From Ruminococcus sp. (GTDB lineage: Bacteria > Bacillota > Clostridia > Oscillospirales > Ruminococcaceae), in contig NZ_JAEFAJ010000001.1 in the NCBI RefSeq assembly GCF_016287535.1, positions 1-64,000 on the forward strand: a stretch of DNA of 64,000 bases. The letters are read 5' to 3'. Positions 35,921 through 44,521 of the stretch are shown here, in pieces. How positions within the stretch are numbered: position 1 is the first letter of the stretch; every line of letters starts with the position of its first letter. Below the pieces are notes generated by a model. That model did not search any database. It was not told the DNA's origin and worked only from the letters and a program-made list of their open reading frames with translations. Both the position numbers and the translations under genes were made by a program.

Positions 35921-35946
35921 GTCGAACACTATATATAGTGTTCGAC
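35921..35946 (-). terminator. 26-bp perfect palindrome: terminator that also contains an NrdR-box core
   Basis: GTCGAACACTATA (35921-35933) is followed at once by its exact reverse complement. On the minus strand TTTTTTAC follows, so it can terminate the SGNH gene. Its inner 16 bases (35926-35941, ACACTATATATAGTGT) match the NrdR consensus better than the site nearer nrdD. Confidence 0.75.
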
Positions 35947-35953
35947 TAAAAAA

Positions 35954-36817
35954 TTATACAGTATGACAAAGTATGTATTCAACTATTTTTTTATAGGCTT
36001 TTTCGTTGAGATTACCGTTTTGGAGATCCACATATTCCTCTGAAATGTTACCGTCAACTCCTTTTAATGCAGTATTGGTATCAAGACAGTAAACTCCTGT
36101 TGTATTGGCAATAGTAAGAAGTTTTGTATTGAATTCGTTGACAGTGTTGTTGCTGATCCCCTCAGCGTCAGCCCTAAGCGGCGGAAGCTGCATAATGTAA
36201 ATATCAGCAGAATTTAGATATCCTCTTACGTTTTTGACAAAATCAGTATAATTTATGATCATGTCATCCACAGAAGCTGTGGAAATATCACTCCCGATCA
36301 TAATGTAGACTTTTTCCGGCTTTTTTGCCTGAAGAATCTCATAAGCAGTTTTGTTTCCGTATGGGGATTCGATGGTAACAGAGTTGCAGCCGGCTGCGCT
36401 GAGCGACTCGCTTCCGATTACATCATTTAAATCTGTAAATTTGTCTATTCCTAACAGAGTAGAATCCGTAACAAGGCAGCAGGAACTGAGATATGAGGCA
36501 TCTTTCGCCTCAGACTGAGAAATCGGATTTATAACTGAAGTTCTTACTTCCTCGTTTTCACTTTTTTCCTCACTTTTATCTTCGGTATCCGAAATGTCAT
36601 CAATATTCGGAACTTTAGCATTCTTTTTTTCTACGACAACTTTATCAAACTCTTCATTCCAGAAGTTTTCATTCATATTTGCTGCTATCATATATATTGC
36701 AAAACATCCTGAAAATGAAAGAACAAAGATTAGTATAAGCCCCCAGAAGCTGAATCTTATCTTTGGTCTTCCTCTTTTTTTGTCAGATATTCTAGTAATA
36801 CTTTTCTTTTTTGCCAT
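35954..36817 (-). CDS. Membrane-anchored SGNH-hydrolase-like protein
   Basis: 287 residues. A basic N-terminus, one membrane helix (about 23-45), an acidic linker, then a domain with features of SGNH/GDSL-like surface proteins (CCLVTDSTLLGIDKF, KVYIMIGSDIS, IYIMQLPPLRADAEG, and a late NEKAYKKIVEYI). The usual GDSL serine block is not clear; DSTLLG may stand in its place, so catalysis is uncertain. AAGGAG precedes ATG 36815-36817. It probably modifies surface glycans outside the membrane. Confidence 0.65.
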   Translation of the reverse strand: MAKKKSITRISDKKRGRPKIRFSFWGLILIFVLSFSGCFAIYMIAANMNENFWNEEFDKVVVEKKNAKVPNIDDISDTEDKSEEKSENEEVRTSVINPISQSEAKDASYLSSCCLVTDSTLLGIDKFTDLNDVIGSESLSAAGCNSVTIESPYGNKTAYEILQAKKPEKVYIMIGSDISTASVDDMIINYTDFVKNVRGYLNSADIYIMQLPPLRADAEGISNNTVNEFNTKLLTIANTTGVYCLDTNTALKGVDGNISEEYVDLQNGNLNEKAYKKIVEYILCHTV

Positions 36818-36972
36818 ATTCGGCTCCTTTTCAATAAAGAAATGCCGTTTCTTTTTCAAACGGGATACGTAAACCTGCTAATTATACACAAATATATTAT
36901 ACCTCTTTTTTAACATCTTTGCAATAGATTTTAGTTTTTTTCCAAACATTTATAATTTATTTCATAAGAGTC

Positions 36973-37001
36973 TTGAATTCCGGTAAAAAAAGGTCTATAA
37001 T
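36973..37001 (+). promoter_or_regulatory. Promoter of the zinc-ribbon/pyrE unit
   Basis: TTGAAT (36973-36978), 17-base spacer, TATAAT (36996-37001). Confidence 0.8.
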
Positions 37002-37032
37002 ATTACTATGGTCGTTAAAAGGGGGATCAGAT

Positions 37033-37374
37033 ATGTTACACTGCGGCAAGCCCATGGTAAAGGGAACTTTCAAAATTGAAAACCGCGGAAGGAATTCACC
37101 TTTCGGATATCCGGTATCAACATTCTACGAAAATGATACTATGATATGCGAAGTGCCTGTTGATACTACCATCGGATATTATTGTACTGAATGCGGTATG
37201 CTCATAGGTGTATTTCCTTTGACTCACCCGACAGGATTTGCCGGTGAGTTCAACAAGGATATAGATGAGAGTATAGACGTACTCCCTAAAAAGATATGCA
37301 TTGAATGCGGTGCAGAAATAGATCTTGATTATCCAAGATGTCCTTTCTGCGGTCATATATACGAAGAAATATAA
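37033..37374 (+). CDS. Zinc-ribbon protein upstream of pyrE
   Basis: 113 residues. Three Cys groups are seen: MLHCGKPM, YYCTECGML and a terminal ribbon CIECGAEIDLDYPRCPFCG. The middle part is not recognised. It probably binds zinc; function unknown. Start ATG 37033 follows GGGGGATC. It is 47 bases from pyrE and shares its promoter. Confidence 0.7.
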   Translation: MLHCGKPMVKGTFKIENRGRNSPFGYPVSTFYENDTMICEVPVDTTIGYYCTECGMLIGVFPLTHPTGFAGEFNKDIDESIDVLPKKICIECGAEIDLDYPRCPFCGHIYEEI

Positions 37375-37421
37375 AGCTGATGACCTGCTTGCAGGAAATA
37401 TACATAACGGAGGTTATAAAA

Positions 37422-38075
37422 ATGAATTACAAGGAAAGTTTCATAAAATTCATGGTTGACTGCGGAGTGCTTACTTTTGGAGAATTTACTCTTAAAAGCG
37501 GCAGAAAAGCTCCTTATTTTATAAATTGCGGCAACTACAAAACAGGAGCTCAGCTCGCAAAACTTGGTGAATACTACGCTGAATGCATTAAAGAAAATGA
37601 TATCCCTGCAGATACACTTTTCGGACCTGCATACAAGGGAATTCCGCTTGCTGTTTCAGCTGTCGTAGCCCTCAGCAATAAATACGGTATAGATGTATCA
37701 TACTGCTTTGACAGAAAGGAAGCAAAAGATCACGGTGAAGGCGGTATGTTTGTCGGAAAAACTCTCAGAGACGGTGAAAGAGTGGTTATCATAGACGACG
37801 TTATGACATCAGGCAAGGCTCTCCGAGAGTCCATGCCTAAGCTTATGACAGCTGCAGATGTTAATGTTACCGGTATGGTCATTACTGTAGACCGTATGGA
37901 AAAAGGCACAGGCGAGCTTTCCGCTGTACAGGAAGTAAAGCGTGATTTTGGCGTTATAGTTTATCCTATTGTTACGATGGAGGATATAATAGATGCAATA
38001 AAGAAGGAGATAGTTCCAGGAAAGGAATATCTTGATAAAATGCTTGAATACCGTGAAAAATACGGTGTGAAATAA
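37422..38075 (+). CDS. pyrE: Orotate phosphoribosyltransferase
   Basis: 217 residues. PRPP-binding signature VVIIDDVMTSGKALRE, plus FGPAYKGIPLAV and the loop DRKEAKDHGEGG that marks bacterial PyrE. It joins orotate to PRPP, making OMP. ATG 37422 is preceded by ACGGAGG. A strong terminator follows. Confidence 0.96.
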   Translation: MNYKESFIKFMVDCGVLTFGEFTLKSGRKAPYFINCGNYKTGAQLAKLGEYYAECIKENDIPADTLFGPAYKGIPLAVSAVVALSNKYGIDVSYCFDRKEAKDHGEGGMFVGKTLRDGERVVIIDDVMTSGKALRESMPKLMTAADVNVTGMVITVDRMEKGTGELSAVQEVKRDFGVIVYPIVTMEDIIDAIKKEIVPGKEYLDKMLEYREKYGVK

Positions 38076-38080
38076 AAATT

Positions 38081-38110
38081 AAGCGCTTCCTTTTTTCGGA
38101 AGCGCTTTTC
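38081..38110. terminator. Bidirectional terminator after pyrE
   Basis: AAGCGCTTCC (38081-38090) pairs perfectly with GGAAGCGCTT (38098-38107) in a convergent gap, with a T run on the plus strand and A/T on the other side. Confidence 0.85.
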
Positions 38111-38112
38111 TG

Positions 38113-39324
38113 TTACCTGAATAATATTATAAGGAACTGTGATACAAGAACTACTGATATCAGAGCTACAGGATATGTTGCGGCATAAGCTGATGCTACA
38201 TTTTCTGTACCGGCAGTGCTTATAAGAGTACCAAGGGCAGGAGTTGATGTCATTCCTCCTGTTATTGAACCGAGATTATTGAGCAGGCTCAGCTTGAGCA
38301 CATATTTTGCAAAAAGGAAACCGATTATCATGGGAACGATAGTCATTATCATTCCATATATAAAGTATACTGCGTCGAAATACTGAACAAATTTTGCACC
38401 GCCTGAAACACCGGCGCCGATAAGGAAGAACATCAGTCCGAGCTCGCGGAACACCTTTAAAGTCGATTCTTTTGGAGTTAGGGAGAATCTGCCGAAATGG
38501 CCAAAATGACCGAATATCAGTGAGACAAGAAGACATCCTCCTGTAGTTGAAAGCGAAAAATTGCCGAATTTGAAAGAACCAACAATTATTCCAAAGAACG
38601 CCGCCAACGCAAAAGGCATGATACCAAAGCTGTCCATTTCTATGAGCTTATCAGCTTTCTTAGCCTTTGCAGAATCCTTTGAAGCGGGTGCAAGCAGTTC
38701 CCTTTCCTTTTCCATATTTGCTTTCATTATCTTAGGTATTACCTGTACAAAGAGAACAACTCCTATAACACCGAATATATATGCGATAGCATAACCAACC
38801 GAAACTATGCTCTGAAGATGATCTGTTCCGACCGCATCCTTTGCCGCAGAAAAACCAGGTGTACTTGTAAGCGCACCTGAAAGAATTCCTGTAAGCATTG
38901 CCGTAAACTCTTCATTTGAGAGATCTGTGAAATTTCTGCCGACCAATATACAGCCTGCACAGGCAAGTCCTCCGCTGAAAATTATTATAATTGCAAGAAG
39001 AACATAGGACTTGAAGTTCTTCTTGAAGTTTCCGAAGAAATTAGGGCCTGCAATAAAGCCTACAGCTGTAACAAAGAGTATAAGTCCGAGGTTATCAACT
39101 ATTTTCAAAGCGCTTCCGACAAAATCAGTATTTATCTCTGATGAAAGCTGTTTGTAAAAAACGCAGCCGTAAATCAGCGCTATGATGAATACACCTGCTG
39201 TACCGAGGGAAATGCCTTTTATAGTTATTCTGCCCAGAACATAACCTAATGCAGCTATAGCTATAACAGATATCATAAGAAAGGAAACGCCATGAATTGA
39301 CAGAATTCCATTAAACAGTTCCAT
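38113..39324 (-). CDS. Aspartate:alanine-exchanger (AspT/SucE1) family transporter
   Basis: 403 residues, about ten membrane helices in two halves, with a charged cytosolic loop near 205-235. Each half has the family motif: GALTSTPGF near residue 152 and GGMTSTPALG near residue 370. Family members include the aspartate/alanine antiporter AspT and the corynebacterial succinate exporter SucE1. It lies 63 bases after the fumarate-reductase-like frdA on the same strand, with no promoter seen between, so C4-dicarboxylate (succinate) export is the best inference. Substrate is not proven by sequence. Confidence 0.8.
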   Translation of the reverse strand: MELFNGILSIHGVSFLMISVIAIAALGYVLGRITIKGISLGTAGVFIIALIYGCVFYKQLSSEINTDFVGSALKIVDNLGLILFVTAVGFIAGPNFFGNFKKNFKSYVLLAIIIIFSGGLACAGCILVGRNFTDLSNEEFTAMLTGILSGALTSTPGFSAAKDAVGTDHLQSIVSVGYAIAYIFGVIGVVLFVQVIPKIMKANMEKERELLAPASKDSAKAKKADKLIEMDSFGIMPFALAAFFGIIVGSFKFGNFSLSTTGGCLLVSLIFGHFGHFGRFSLTPKESTLKVFRELGLMFFLIGAGVSGGAKFVQYFDAVYFIYGMIMTIVPMIIGFLFAKYVLKLSLLNNLGSITGGMTSTPALGTLISTAGTENVASAYAATYPVALISVVLVSQFLIILFR

Positions 39325-39361
39325 TATTTATCACTTTACTTTCTTTTATTAATATCTTTTC

Positions 39362-39389
39362 AGGGCGCTTATTCAGCGCCCCTTTTTTT
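39362..39389 (+). terminator. Hairpin with a plus-strand T run between frdA and the transporter
   Basis: GGGCGCT (39363-39369) pairs with AGCGCCC (39375-39381), followed on the plus strand by a T run. On the minus strand, where all nearby genes lie, no T run follows. It would stop antisense transcription and not the operon. Confidence 0.55.
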
Positions 39390-40989
39390 ATTTCTTTCTT
39401 GAATAATGAGGAAGAAGCATAGGTGAAACAGCACCGCTTGCAGCTCCTGAAGCTTCAAGTTCTTTGTTGAAGCTTTCTATATGAGCGAGAGTAAGCTTTT
39501 CCGGACTTGCTGTCGCCTTGGCTTTGGCAGCAGCGTTGATACCAGCGTTTCTGCCGAATACGATAACATCAAGAAGAGAATTGCCCATGAGTCTGTTTCT
39601 GCCGTGGATACCGCCAGCCACCTCGCCGGCTGCATAGAGATTCTCAACTCCTGTAGAACAGTCGTCAGAGATATCAAGGCCGCCGTTCTGATAGTGAAGC
39701 GTAGGATATACAAGTATAGGCTCCTTGCGTATATCTATGCCATATTTGCCGAACATTCGCATCATGGCAGGAATACGCTTTTCAATAGTTCCCTCTCCGT
39801 TTTTGTACTCGATCATAGGAGTATCAAGCCATACAGCCTTTCCGAGAGAGGTCTCGATGCCCTTGTTCCTATAAGTACACTCACGTATAATAGAAGCAGC
39901 TGTAACATCTCTTGTCTCAAGCGGATGCATAAATACATCGCCGTCGATATTTACAAGCTTTGCACCGAGAGAACGAACCTTCTCCGTAACAAGTGCGCCG
40001 AAGATCTGTTCAGGATAACCTGTACCTGTCGGGTGATACTGCAATGTATCAGCGTACAGAAGCTTTGCTCCTACTCTGTAGCCGAGAATAAGTCCGTCAG
40101 CAGTTGCACCGTAATGGTTCGAGGTCGGAAAGCCCTGATAGTGAAGGCGTCCTGCACCGCCGGTAGCTATAATAACAGTCTTTGCCTTCGCAACAAGAAG
40201 TTCCTTTGTTTCCATGTTCATGAGAACTGCACCTGCTGCCTTACCGTTTCCGTCGAGAATTATCTCTACAGCAGCAGTAAAGTCGATAACAGGAATACCG
40301 CGGTTTATGACCTCATCACGGAGTGTACGCATTATCTCTGCGCCGGAATAATCCTTTGCAGCGTGCATTCTCTTGCGTGAAGTTCCGCCGCCGTGAGTAG
40401 TTACCATTGTGCCGTCGGGCTCTTTATCGAATTCAACGCCAAGCTTATTCAGCCATTGGATAGCTTCCGGGGCCTTGGTAACAAGCTTTTTTACAAGTTC
40501 AGGCTTTGCGGCGAAGTGACCGCCTCCGAAAGCGTCAAGGAAATGTATTGCGGGAGAATCGTTGGGCTTATCCGCAGCCTGTATACCGCCTTCCGCCATC
40601 ATCGTGTTTGCGTCGCCTATACGGAGCTTTGTGACGATCATTGCCTTTACACCTGCTTCATCGGCTTCGATCGCAGCAGAAGCTCCTGCGCCGCCTCCTC
40701 CGATAATAAGTACATCTGTTTCATAATCCGGAGATGTAAGGTCAACATCTTCAGCGCTGATACGGCTTTTGCCCTGTAACAGAGCAGCAAGCTGTGTAGG
40801 AACTTTATCGCCTTTGTTTACACCTGCAGAAAGAACAGTGAACTCATCCTGTTTATAATCGGGGTGAAAATTGGCAAGAAGTTCATCTTTTTCTTCAGCA
40901 GTCATTCTTCTTGGTTCAAGATCTGCATTTTCAGCTCTTTTTTCAGCAACAACTTTTGCAAGTTCATTAAGCTTTTCTATCTTGTACAT
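39388..40989 (-). CDS. frdA: Fumarate reductase / succinate dehydrogenase-like flavoprotein subunit
   Basis: 533 residues. After an unrecognised N-terminal extension of about 90 residues comes the FAD loop LIIGGGGAG (94-102). Active-site blocks are kept: QYHPTG (317-322), the acid Arg in ETRDV (R360), His432 in HYQNGG, and NRLMGNSLLD with R466. The residue that carries covalent FAD in membrane Sdh/Frd is Asn128 here (ANTMMAEGG) and not His, so FAD is probably non-covalent, as in soluble fumarate reductases and thiol:fumarate reductase TfrA. No sdhC/D anchor gene is present. AAGGAGGGGAG precedes the start. Confidence 0.88.
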   Translation of the reverse strand: MYKIEKLNELAKVVAEKRAENADLEPRRMTAEEKDELLANFHPDYKQDEFTVLSAGVNKGDKVPTQLAALLQGKSRISAEDVDLTSPDYETDVLIIGGGGAGASAAIEADEAGVKAMIVTKLRIGDANTMMAEGGIQAADKPNDSPAIHFLDAFGGGHFAAKPELVKKLVTKAPEAIQWLNKLGVEFDKEPDGTMVTTHGGGTSRKRMHAAKDYSGAEIMRTLRDEVINRGIPVIDFTAAVEIILDGNGKAAGAVLMNMETKELLVAKAKTVIIATGGAGRLHYQGFPTSNHYGATADGLILGYRVGAKLLYADTLQYHPTGTGYPEQIFGALVTEKVRSLGAKLVNIDGDVFMHPLETRDVTAASIIRECTYRNKGIETSLGKAVWLDTPMIEYKNGEGTIEKRIPAMMRMFGKYGIDIRKEPILVYPTLHYQNGGLDISDDCSTGVENLYAAGEVAGGIHGRNRLMGNSLLDVIVFGRNAGINAAAKAKATASPEKLTLAHIESFNKELEASGAASGAVSPMLLPHYSRKK

Positions 40990-41001
40990 ATTCTCCCCTC
41001 C

Positions 41002-41685
41002 TTACTTCTCTATCTCGCGGTGGTTGTACATATCCTTGATCTCTTCGATATTATCTACCGCTTTTGTCATGAGCTCTTCGATATCCTTATCAAAAATGCC
41101 TTCGTTTACTTCCTTGACCCTGTCGGAAAGGTGTCCGCATTCAGGAGCGATGTACTTACCATTGAGACGCCTTGCAAGCATTGCTACCTGAGGGTGTGAG
41201 ATACCGGCAGGACATCGTGACGAACATACTCCGCACATTACACAGTCAAAGCTCTCCTCTGCGCATTTCTCATACTCACCTCTCTGGGCATATGCGATAT
41301 ACTGCATAACATTGAGCTCCTGCGTACAGGCTTTGGTACAGGCATTGCAGCCTATACAGCTGTATATTTCGGGATAAAGCTGCATCATTATCTGCTGGTC
41401 AGGCTTTATCTCCTCAATATTGTAGGTTCTTTTTTCAAGCGGAAAGAATGGAAGTGTTGCAACATACATTCCTTCCTGTACCTCCGTCTGACAGGCAAGA
41501 CAGCCGTGGAGCTCTATCTCCCCTTTTATTCTGTAGATGGTCGCACAGGCACCGCAGAAACCGTTCCTGCAGCCGCAGCCTCTTACAAGATCATAGCCTG
41601 CATATTCCATAGCTGTCATTATCGTAAGACCTGCGGGCACTTCATATTTTTTGCCGAACAGGTAAACATTCAACATATTATCCAT
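41002..41685 (-). CDS. frdB: Fumarate-reductase-like iron-sulfur subunit
   Basis: 227 residues. N-terminal 2Fe-2S domain with Cys39, Cys44, Cys47 and Cys62 or 65. The C-terminal part has two CxxCxxCxxxC sets: C110-C120 and C148-C158, both fitting 4Fe-4S clusters, where classical FrdB/SdhB also carries a 3Fe-4S. It resembles the first two thirds of methanogen TfrB but stops before the CCG domains; those are present as the separate HdrB in the same operon. It should carry electrons to FrdA, 12 bases downstream. The last 35 residues are an acidic helical tail. Confidence 0.87.
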   Translation of the reverse strand: MDNMLNVYLFGKKYEVPAGLTIMTAMEYAGYDLVRGCGCRNGFCGACATIYRIKGEIELHGCLACQTEVQEGMYVATLPFFPLEKRTYNIEEIKPDQQIMMQLYPEIYSCIGCNACTKACTQELNVMQYIAYAQRGEYEKCAEESFDCVMCGVCSSRCPAGISHPQVAMLARRLNGKYIAPECGHLSDRVKEVNEGIFDKDIEELMTKAVDNIEEIKDMYNHREIEK

Positions 41686-41700
41686 GCGAATTTCTCCTTA

Positions 41701-42531
41701 TTAATATTCGTCGGGCAGTTCTCCAAGCTGGTCAAAACGGAAAACAGGACCGTCCTTGCAAACATACTTGTTACCGATATTACAGCGTCCGCATTTGCCT
41801 ACACCGCACTTCATGCGAAGCTCCATAGTGGTGTAAACCTGTGTTTCTGTAAAGCCGAGCTCTTTAAGTCCCGCAAGAGTGAACTTTATCATGATAGGCG
41901 GTCCGCAGACAAGAACTGTCTTGCTTGTGGAAGGACTGAGTTCCTTGACATAATTAGGAACAAAGCCCACATGACCGTCCCAGCCTTCCTGCGGATTGTC
42001 GATAGTCAGGTTTACTTCGATATTGGGATCAGCCATCCACTCGTCAATTATTTCTTTGTAATCTACCAGATCGTCCTTTGAACGCGAACCGTAAATAACC
42101 TGTACATCACCGTAGTTAGAGCGGTTATCACGTACATAGTTGATGACCGAGCGGAGAGGTGCAAGACCTATACCGCCGGCGATAAAGAGAAGGTCCTTTC
42201 CTTTGAGTTCAGTCTCAACAGGGAAAGCGTTACCGTAAGGTCCGCGTATAGTTATCTGCTGACCAACGTCCATGGCATGGAGCCATGTTGTGAGACAACC
42301 GCATTTTTTAATGCTGAACTCCATAAATTCCTTATTGGTGGGAGACGATGTTATTGAAAACATAGCCTCGCCAACTCCAGGAATAGAGAGCATTGCGCAC
42401 TGTCCGGGCATATGCTCGAATACCTTGCCGCCTTCTGGAGAAATGACTCTGAATGTTTTTACATCAGGGGTATCCTGCCTTATATCCGTTACAACGCCGA
42501 TATAAGGTATCAATGTATCATTGTTCATCAC
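41701..42531 (-). CDS. floxA: FAD/NAD(H)-binding oxidoreductase subunit (FloxA/AsrB-like)
   Basis: 276 residues. FAD domain with MFSITSSP near residue 57, NAD(P) loop GGIGLAPL (119-126), and a C-terminal 2Fe-2S site with Cys242, Cys247, Cys250 and Cys258. This is the AsrB/dihydroorotate-dehydrogenase-electron-transfer architecture used by FloxA, the NADH-oxidising module of HdrABC-FloxABCD. It is the likely entry point of NADH electrons. Its start overlaps the end of the next upstream gene by four bases. Confidence 0.87.
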   Translation of the reverse strand: MMNNDTLIPYIGVVTDIRQDTPDVKTFRVISPEGGKVFEHMPGQCAMLSIPGVGEAMFSITSSPTNKEFMEFSIKKCGCLTTWLHAMDVGQQITIRGPYGNAFPVETELKGKDLLFIAGGIGLAPLRSVINYVRDNRSNYGDVQVIYGSRSKDDLVDYKEIIDEWMADPNIEVNLTIDNPQEGWDGHVGFVPNYVKELSPSTSKTVLVCGPPIMIKFTLAGLKELGFTETQVYTTMELRMKCGVGKCGRCNIGNKYVCKDGPVFRFDQLGELPDEY

Positions 42532-43550
42532 TTTACCTCCAATGCTTTCATGACTTTAACGATATTCATGGAAATCGGACATTTTGAAAGACATCTTCCA
42601 CATCCGACACAGCCGAATTCTCCGTTATTGTTTGCAGGAAAATATACAAGTTTATGCATGAACCTCTGACGGAAGCGCTCAAGCTGAGTAAGTCTCGGAT
42701 TTCCATGTGCCATTTTCGTGAAATCGGAATACATACATGAGTCCCAGCAGCGGAAACGCTTTATGCCATGACCTGTGTCGAAATCTTTTATATCATAACA
42801 CTGACAGGTAGGGCAAACAAAAGTACATGTGCCGCAGCCGAGACAGCTTTCCGAAAGCTCTCCCCATTTGTCAGAATTAAAGTATTCATTCAGCTTGTCA
42901 CCACCGAAGTTATCTGTAGTGAGGTTTGCAAGAGGGAGCTTTTTTAAAATCTCTCTTGTTTTTGAACGTACACTCTCAAGCTTTGAGGTATCTCCTTCTT
43001 CAAGTAGCGAGGAAACGGAGTCGATGAACTTCTGTCCCTTTCCGTTATGAGCTTCAATGAATAAGTTCTCACCGTCGCTGTAGCAGGCAGCGTCGCCCTC
43101 CTCAGGAGCAGCTGCATCAATACCGAAAGTTCCGCAGAAGCAGGTCTCGGCAGGGCGTGTACAGGCCATAGTTACAACAGTTCCGTGTTCACGGCGGTTC
43201 TTGTAGAAACTGTCCACAGGATCAGCAAGAAATACCTTATCAAGAATAGTGAAACTTCTCGCGTCACAGGCGCGGACACCGAATATCACAAAATCCTCGG
43301 ACTCTTCACGAACGTCAACAACCTCTATGTTCTTGCCTTCCATTTTGAAGTCCACAAGATTTTCTATCTGAGGAAAGAAAAAGTCCTTGGCGCTTCTGAC
43401 AGTATTGAGAGAGCTGCTGAGCTTCATGCCGCTCTCGTACTTCTTATACTCAGCTGCACCGTCCTTGCGGTCAACTGGAATATACAGAGCCTGAGAAGCA
43501 GATATTGCATCAAAAAGCTTATCAAGTTTATCGAGAGATATCTTCAGCAT
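42528..43550 (-). CDS. floxB: 4Fe-4S subunit (FloxB/AsrA-like)
   Basis: 340 residues. An AsrA-like N-terminal domain (VIFGVRACDARSF, MACTRPAETCFCGTFG) is followed by two 4Fe-4S sites: C236-C239-C242-C246 and C314-C317-C320-C324. It should pass electrons between the NADH module and HdrA. Both ends overlap neighbours (1 and 4 bases), showing tight coupling in the operon. Assignment as FloxB or FloxC is by resemblance only. Confidence 0.82.
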   Translation of the reverse strand: MLKISLDKLDKLFDAISASQALYIPVDRKDGAAEYKKYESGMKLSSSLNTVRSAKDFFFPQIENLVDFKMEGKNIEVVDVREESEDFVIFGVRACDARSFTILDKVFLADPVDSFYKNRREHGTVVTMACTRPAETCFCGTFGIDAAAPEEGDAACYSDGENLFIEAHNGKGQKFIDSVSSLLEEGDTSKLESVRSKTREILKKLPLANLTTDNFGGDKLNEYFNSDKWGELSESCLGCGTCTFVCPTCQCYDIKDFDTGHGIKRFRCWDSCMYSDFTKMAHGNPRLTQLERFRQRFMHKLVYFPANNNGEFGCVGCGRCLSKCPISMNIVKVMKALEVK

Positions 43551-44521
43551 TATTCCACTCCCCTTTCGTGAACTATGCTTGTCTCGCAGTCGTCCTGTTT
43601 GTAATCATTGAGCGGAGCGCGAGATATACTGTCTTCGCCAGCCTGATATTCACCGTAAAATACATTAATATCCTTTATAAACTTCCTGTTGAGAAGGTGG
43701 AGAGGTATATTCTGAGGGCATACTCTTGAACATTCACCGCAGTCCGTACATCTGCCGGCAACATGGAATGCGCGGATTATGTGGAACATATTCTCCTCGA
43801 AGCTGTCAGCCGGAGCTTTGTTTTCAACGCCTGAATCTGGATTGTCGAATACGCACTTCTCACAGGTGCAGGCAGGACAGACGTTACGGCAGGCGTTGCA
43901 GCGTATACATTTGGAAAGCTGCTCTCTCCAGAAGTCAAAACGCTCCTGAGCAGTCATATTTTCAAGCTTCTCCACCATATCGAAGCGGTTGGAATCGAGA
44001 ACATCTCCGTCCTCTCCTATCAGTTCGTCATAGATCACGTGCTTCTTGCTCTTGCAGGAAGCACACTTGTCAAGGACAGCCTCATAGAAGGGCATTGTCT
44101 CTTCACCGTAAACAGTCTCTATTTTAAGAGTATAATTCTCATTCTTTACGCCGAGGATTCCTGTTATACCTTTTTTCTTTATCTTCTCAGCGTCAAGTTT
44201 AGGACCGCCCGGTATGCCTACTATGTACACATTATCACGTACAACTCTGTGCTCCTTTATCAGCTGATTGAAGCTGTATGTATCACATGGCTTCAGAAAA
44301 GCAAGTATCTTTCCTTCTTTTCTGCTCTCTTTGACGAGATACTTGGATACATTTGCAGATGTGAAATCATCGTATATGAACTCTTTTTCGAGTTCCTCAG
44401 CAGTATCAAATACAGCAGGAGTGATATCGTATGCGAACTCTCCCCTTTTCCAGCCGATGACACGATTTACGGTACCCTCAGCCAGAAGCTGTTTTGCTTT
44501 ATTTATCATTGCTTCCTGCAT
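43550..44521 (-). CDS. floxC: 4Fe-4S subunit (FloxC/AsrA-like)
   Basis: 323 residues. It is distantly similar to the next gene. Motifs: LKPCDTYSFNQL near residue 78, a CASC pair at 153-156 and two 4Fe-4S sites, C205-C208-C211-C215 and C258-C261-C264-C268. Between them lies a third Cys set, CPACTCEKC. The C-terminal 35 residues are unrecognised. It overlaps the MvhD-like gene by 16 bases. Confidence 0.8.
   Translation of the reverse strand: MQEAMINKAKQLLAEGTVNRVIGWKRGEFAYDITPAVFDTAEELEKEFIYDDFTSANVSKYLVKESRKEGKILAFLKPCDTYSFNQLIKEHRVVRDNVYIVGIPGGPKLDAEKIKKKGITGILGVKNENYTLKIETVYGEETMPFYEAVLDKCASCKSKKHVIYDELIGEDGDVLDSNRFDMVEKLENMTAQERFDFWREQLSKCIRCNACRNVCPACTCEKCVFDNPDSGVENKAPADSFEENMFHIIRAFHVAGRCTDCGECSRVCPQNIPLHLLNRKFIKDINVFYGEYQAGEDSISRAPLNDYKQDDCETSIVHERGVE

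Noticed and set aside
39481..40380. 299-codon plus-strand frame opposite frdA
   Set aside because: It is antisense to a clearly conserved flavoprotein gene and has no recognisable domain or ribosome site. Similar long antisense frames opposite pnp, hdrA, icd and the Flox genes are rejected for the same reason.
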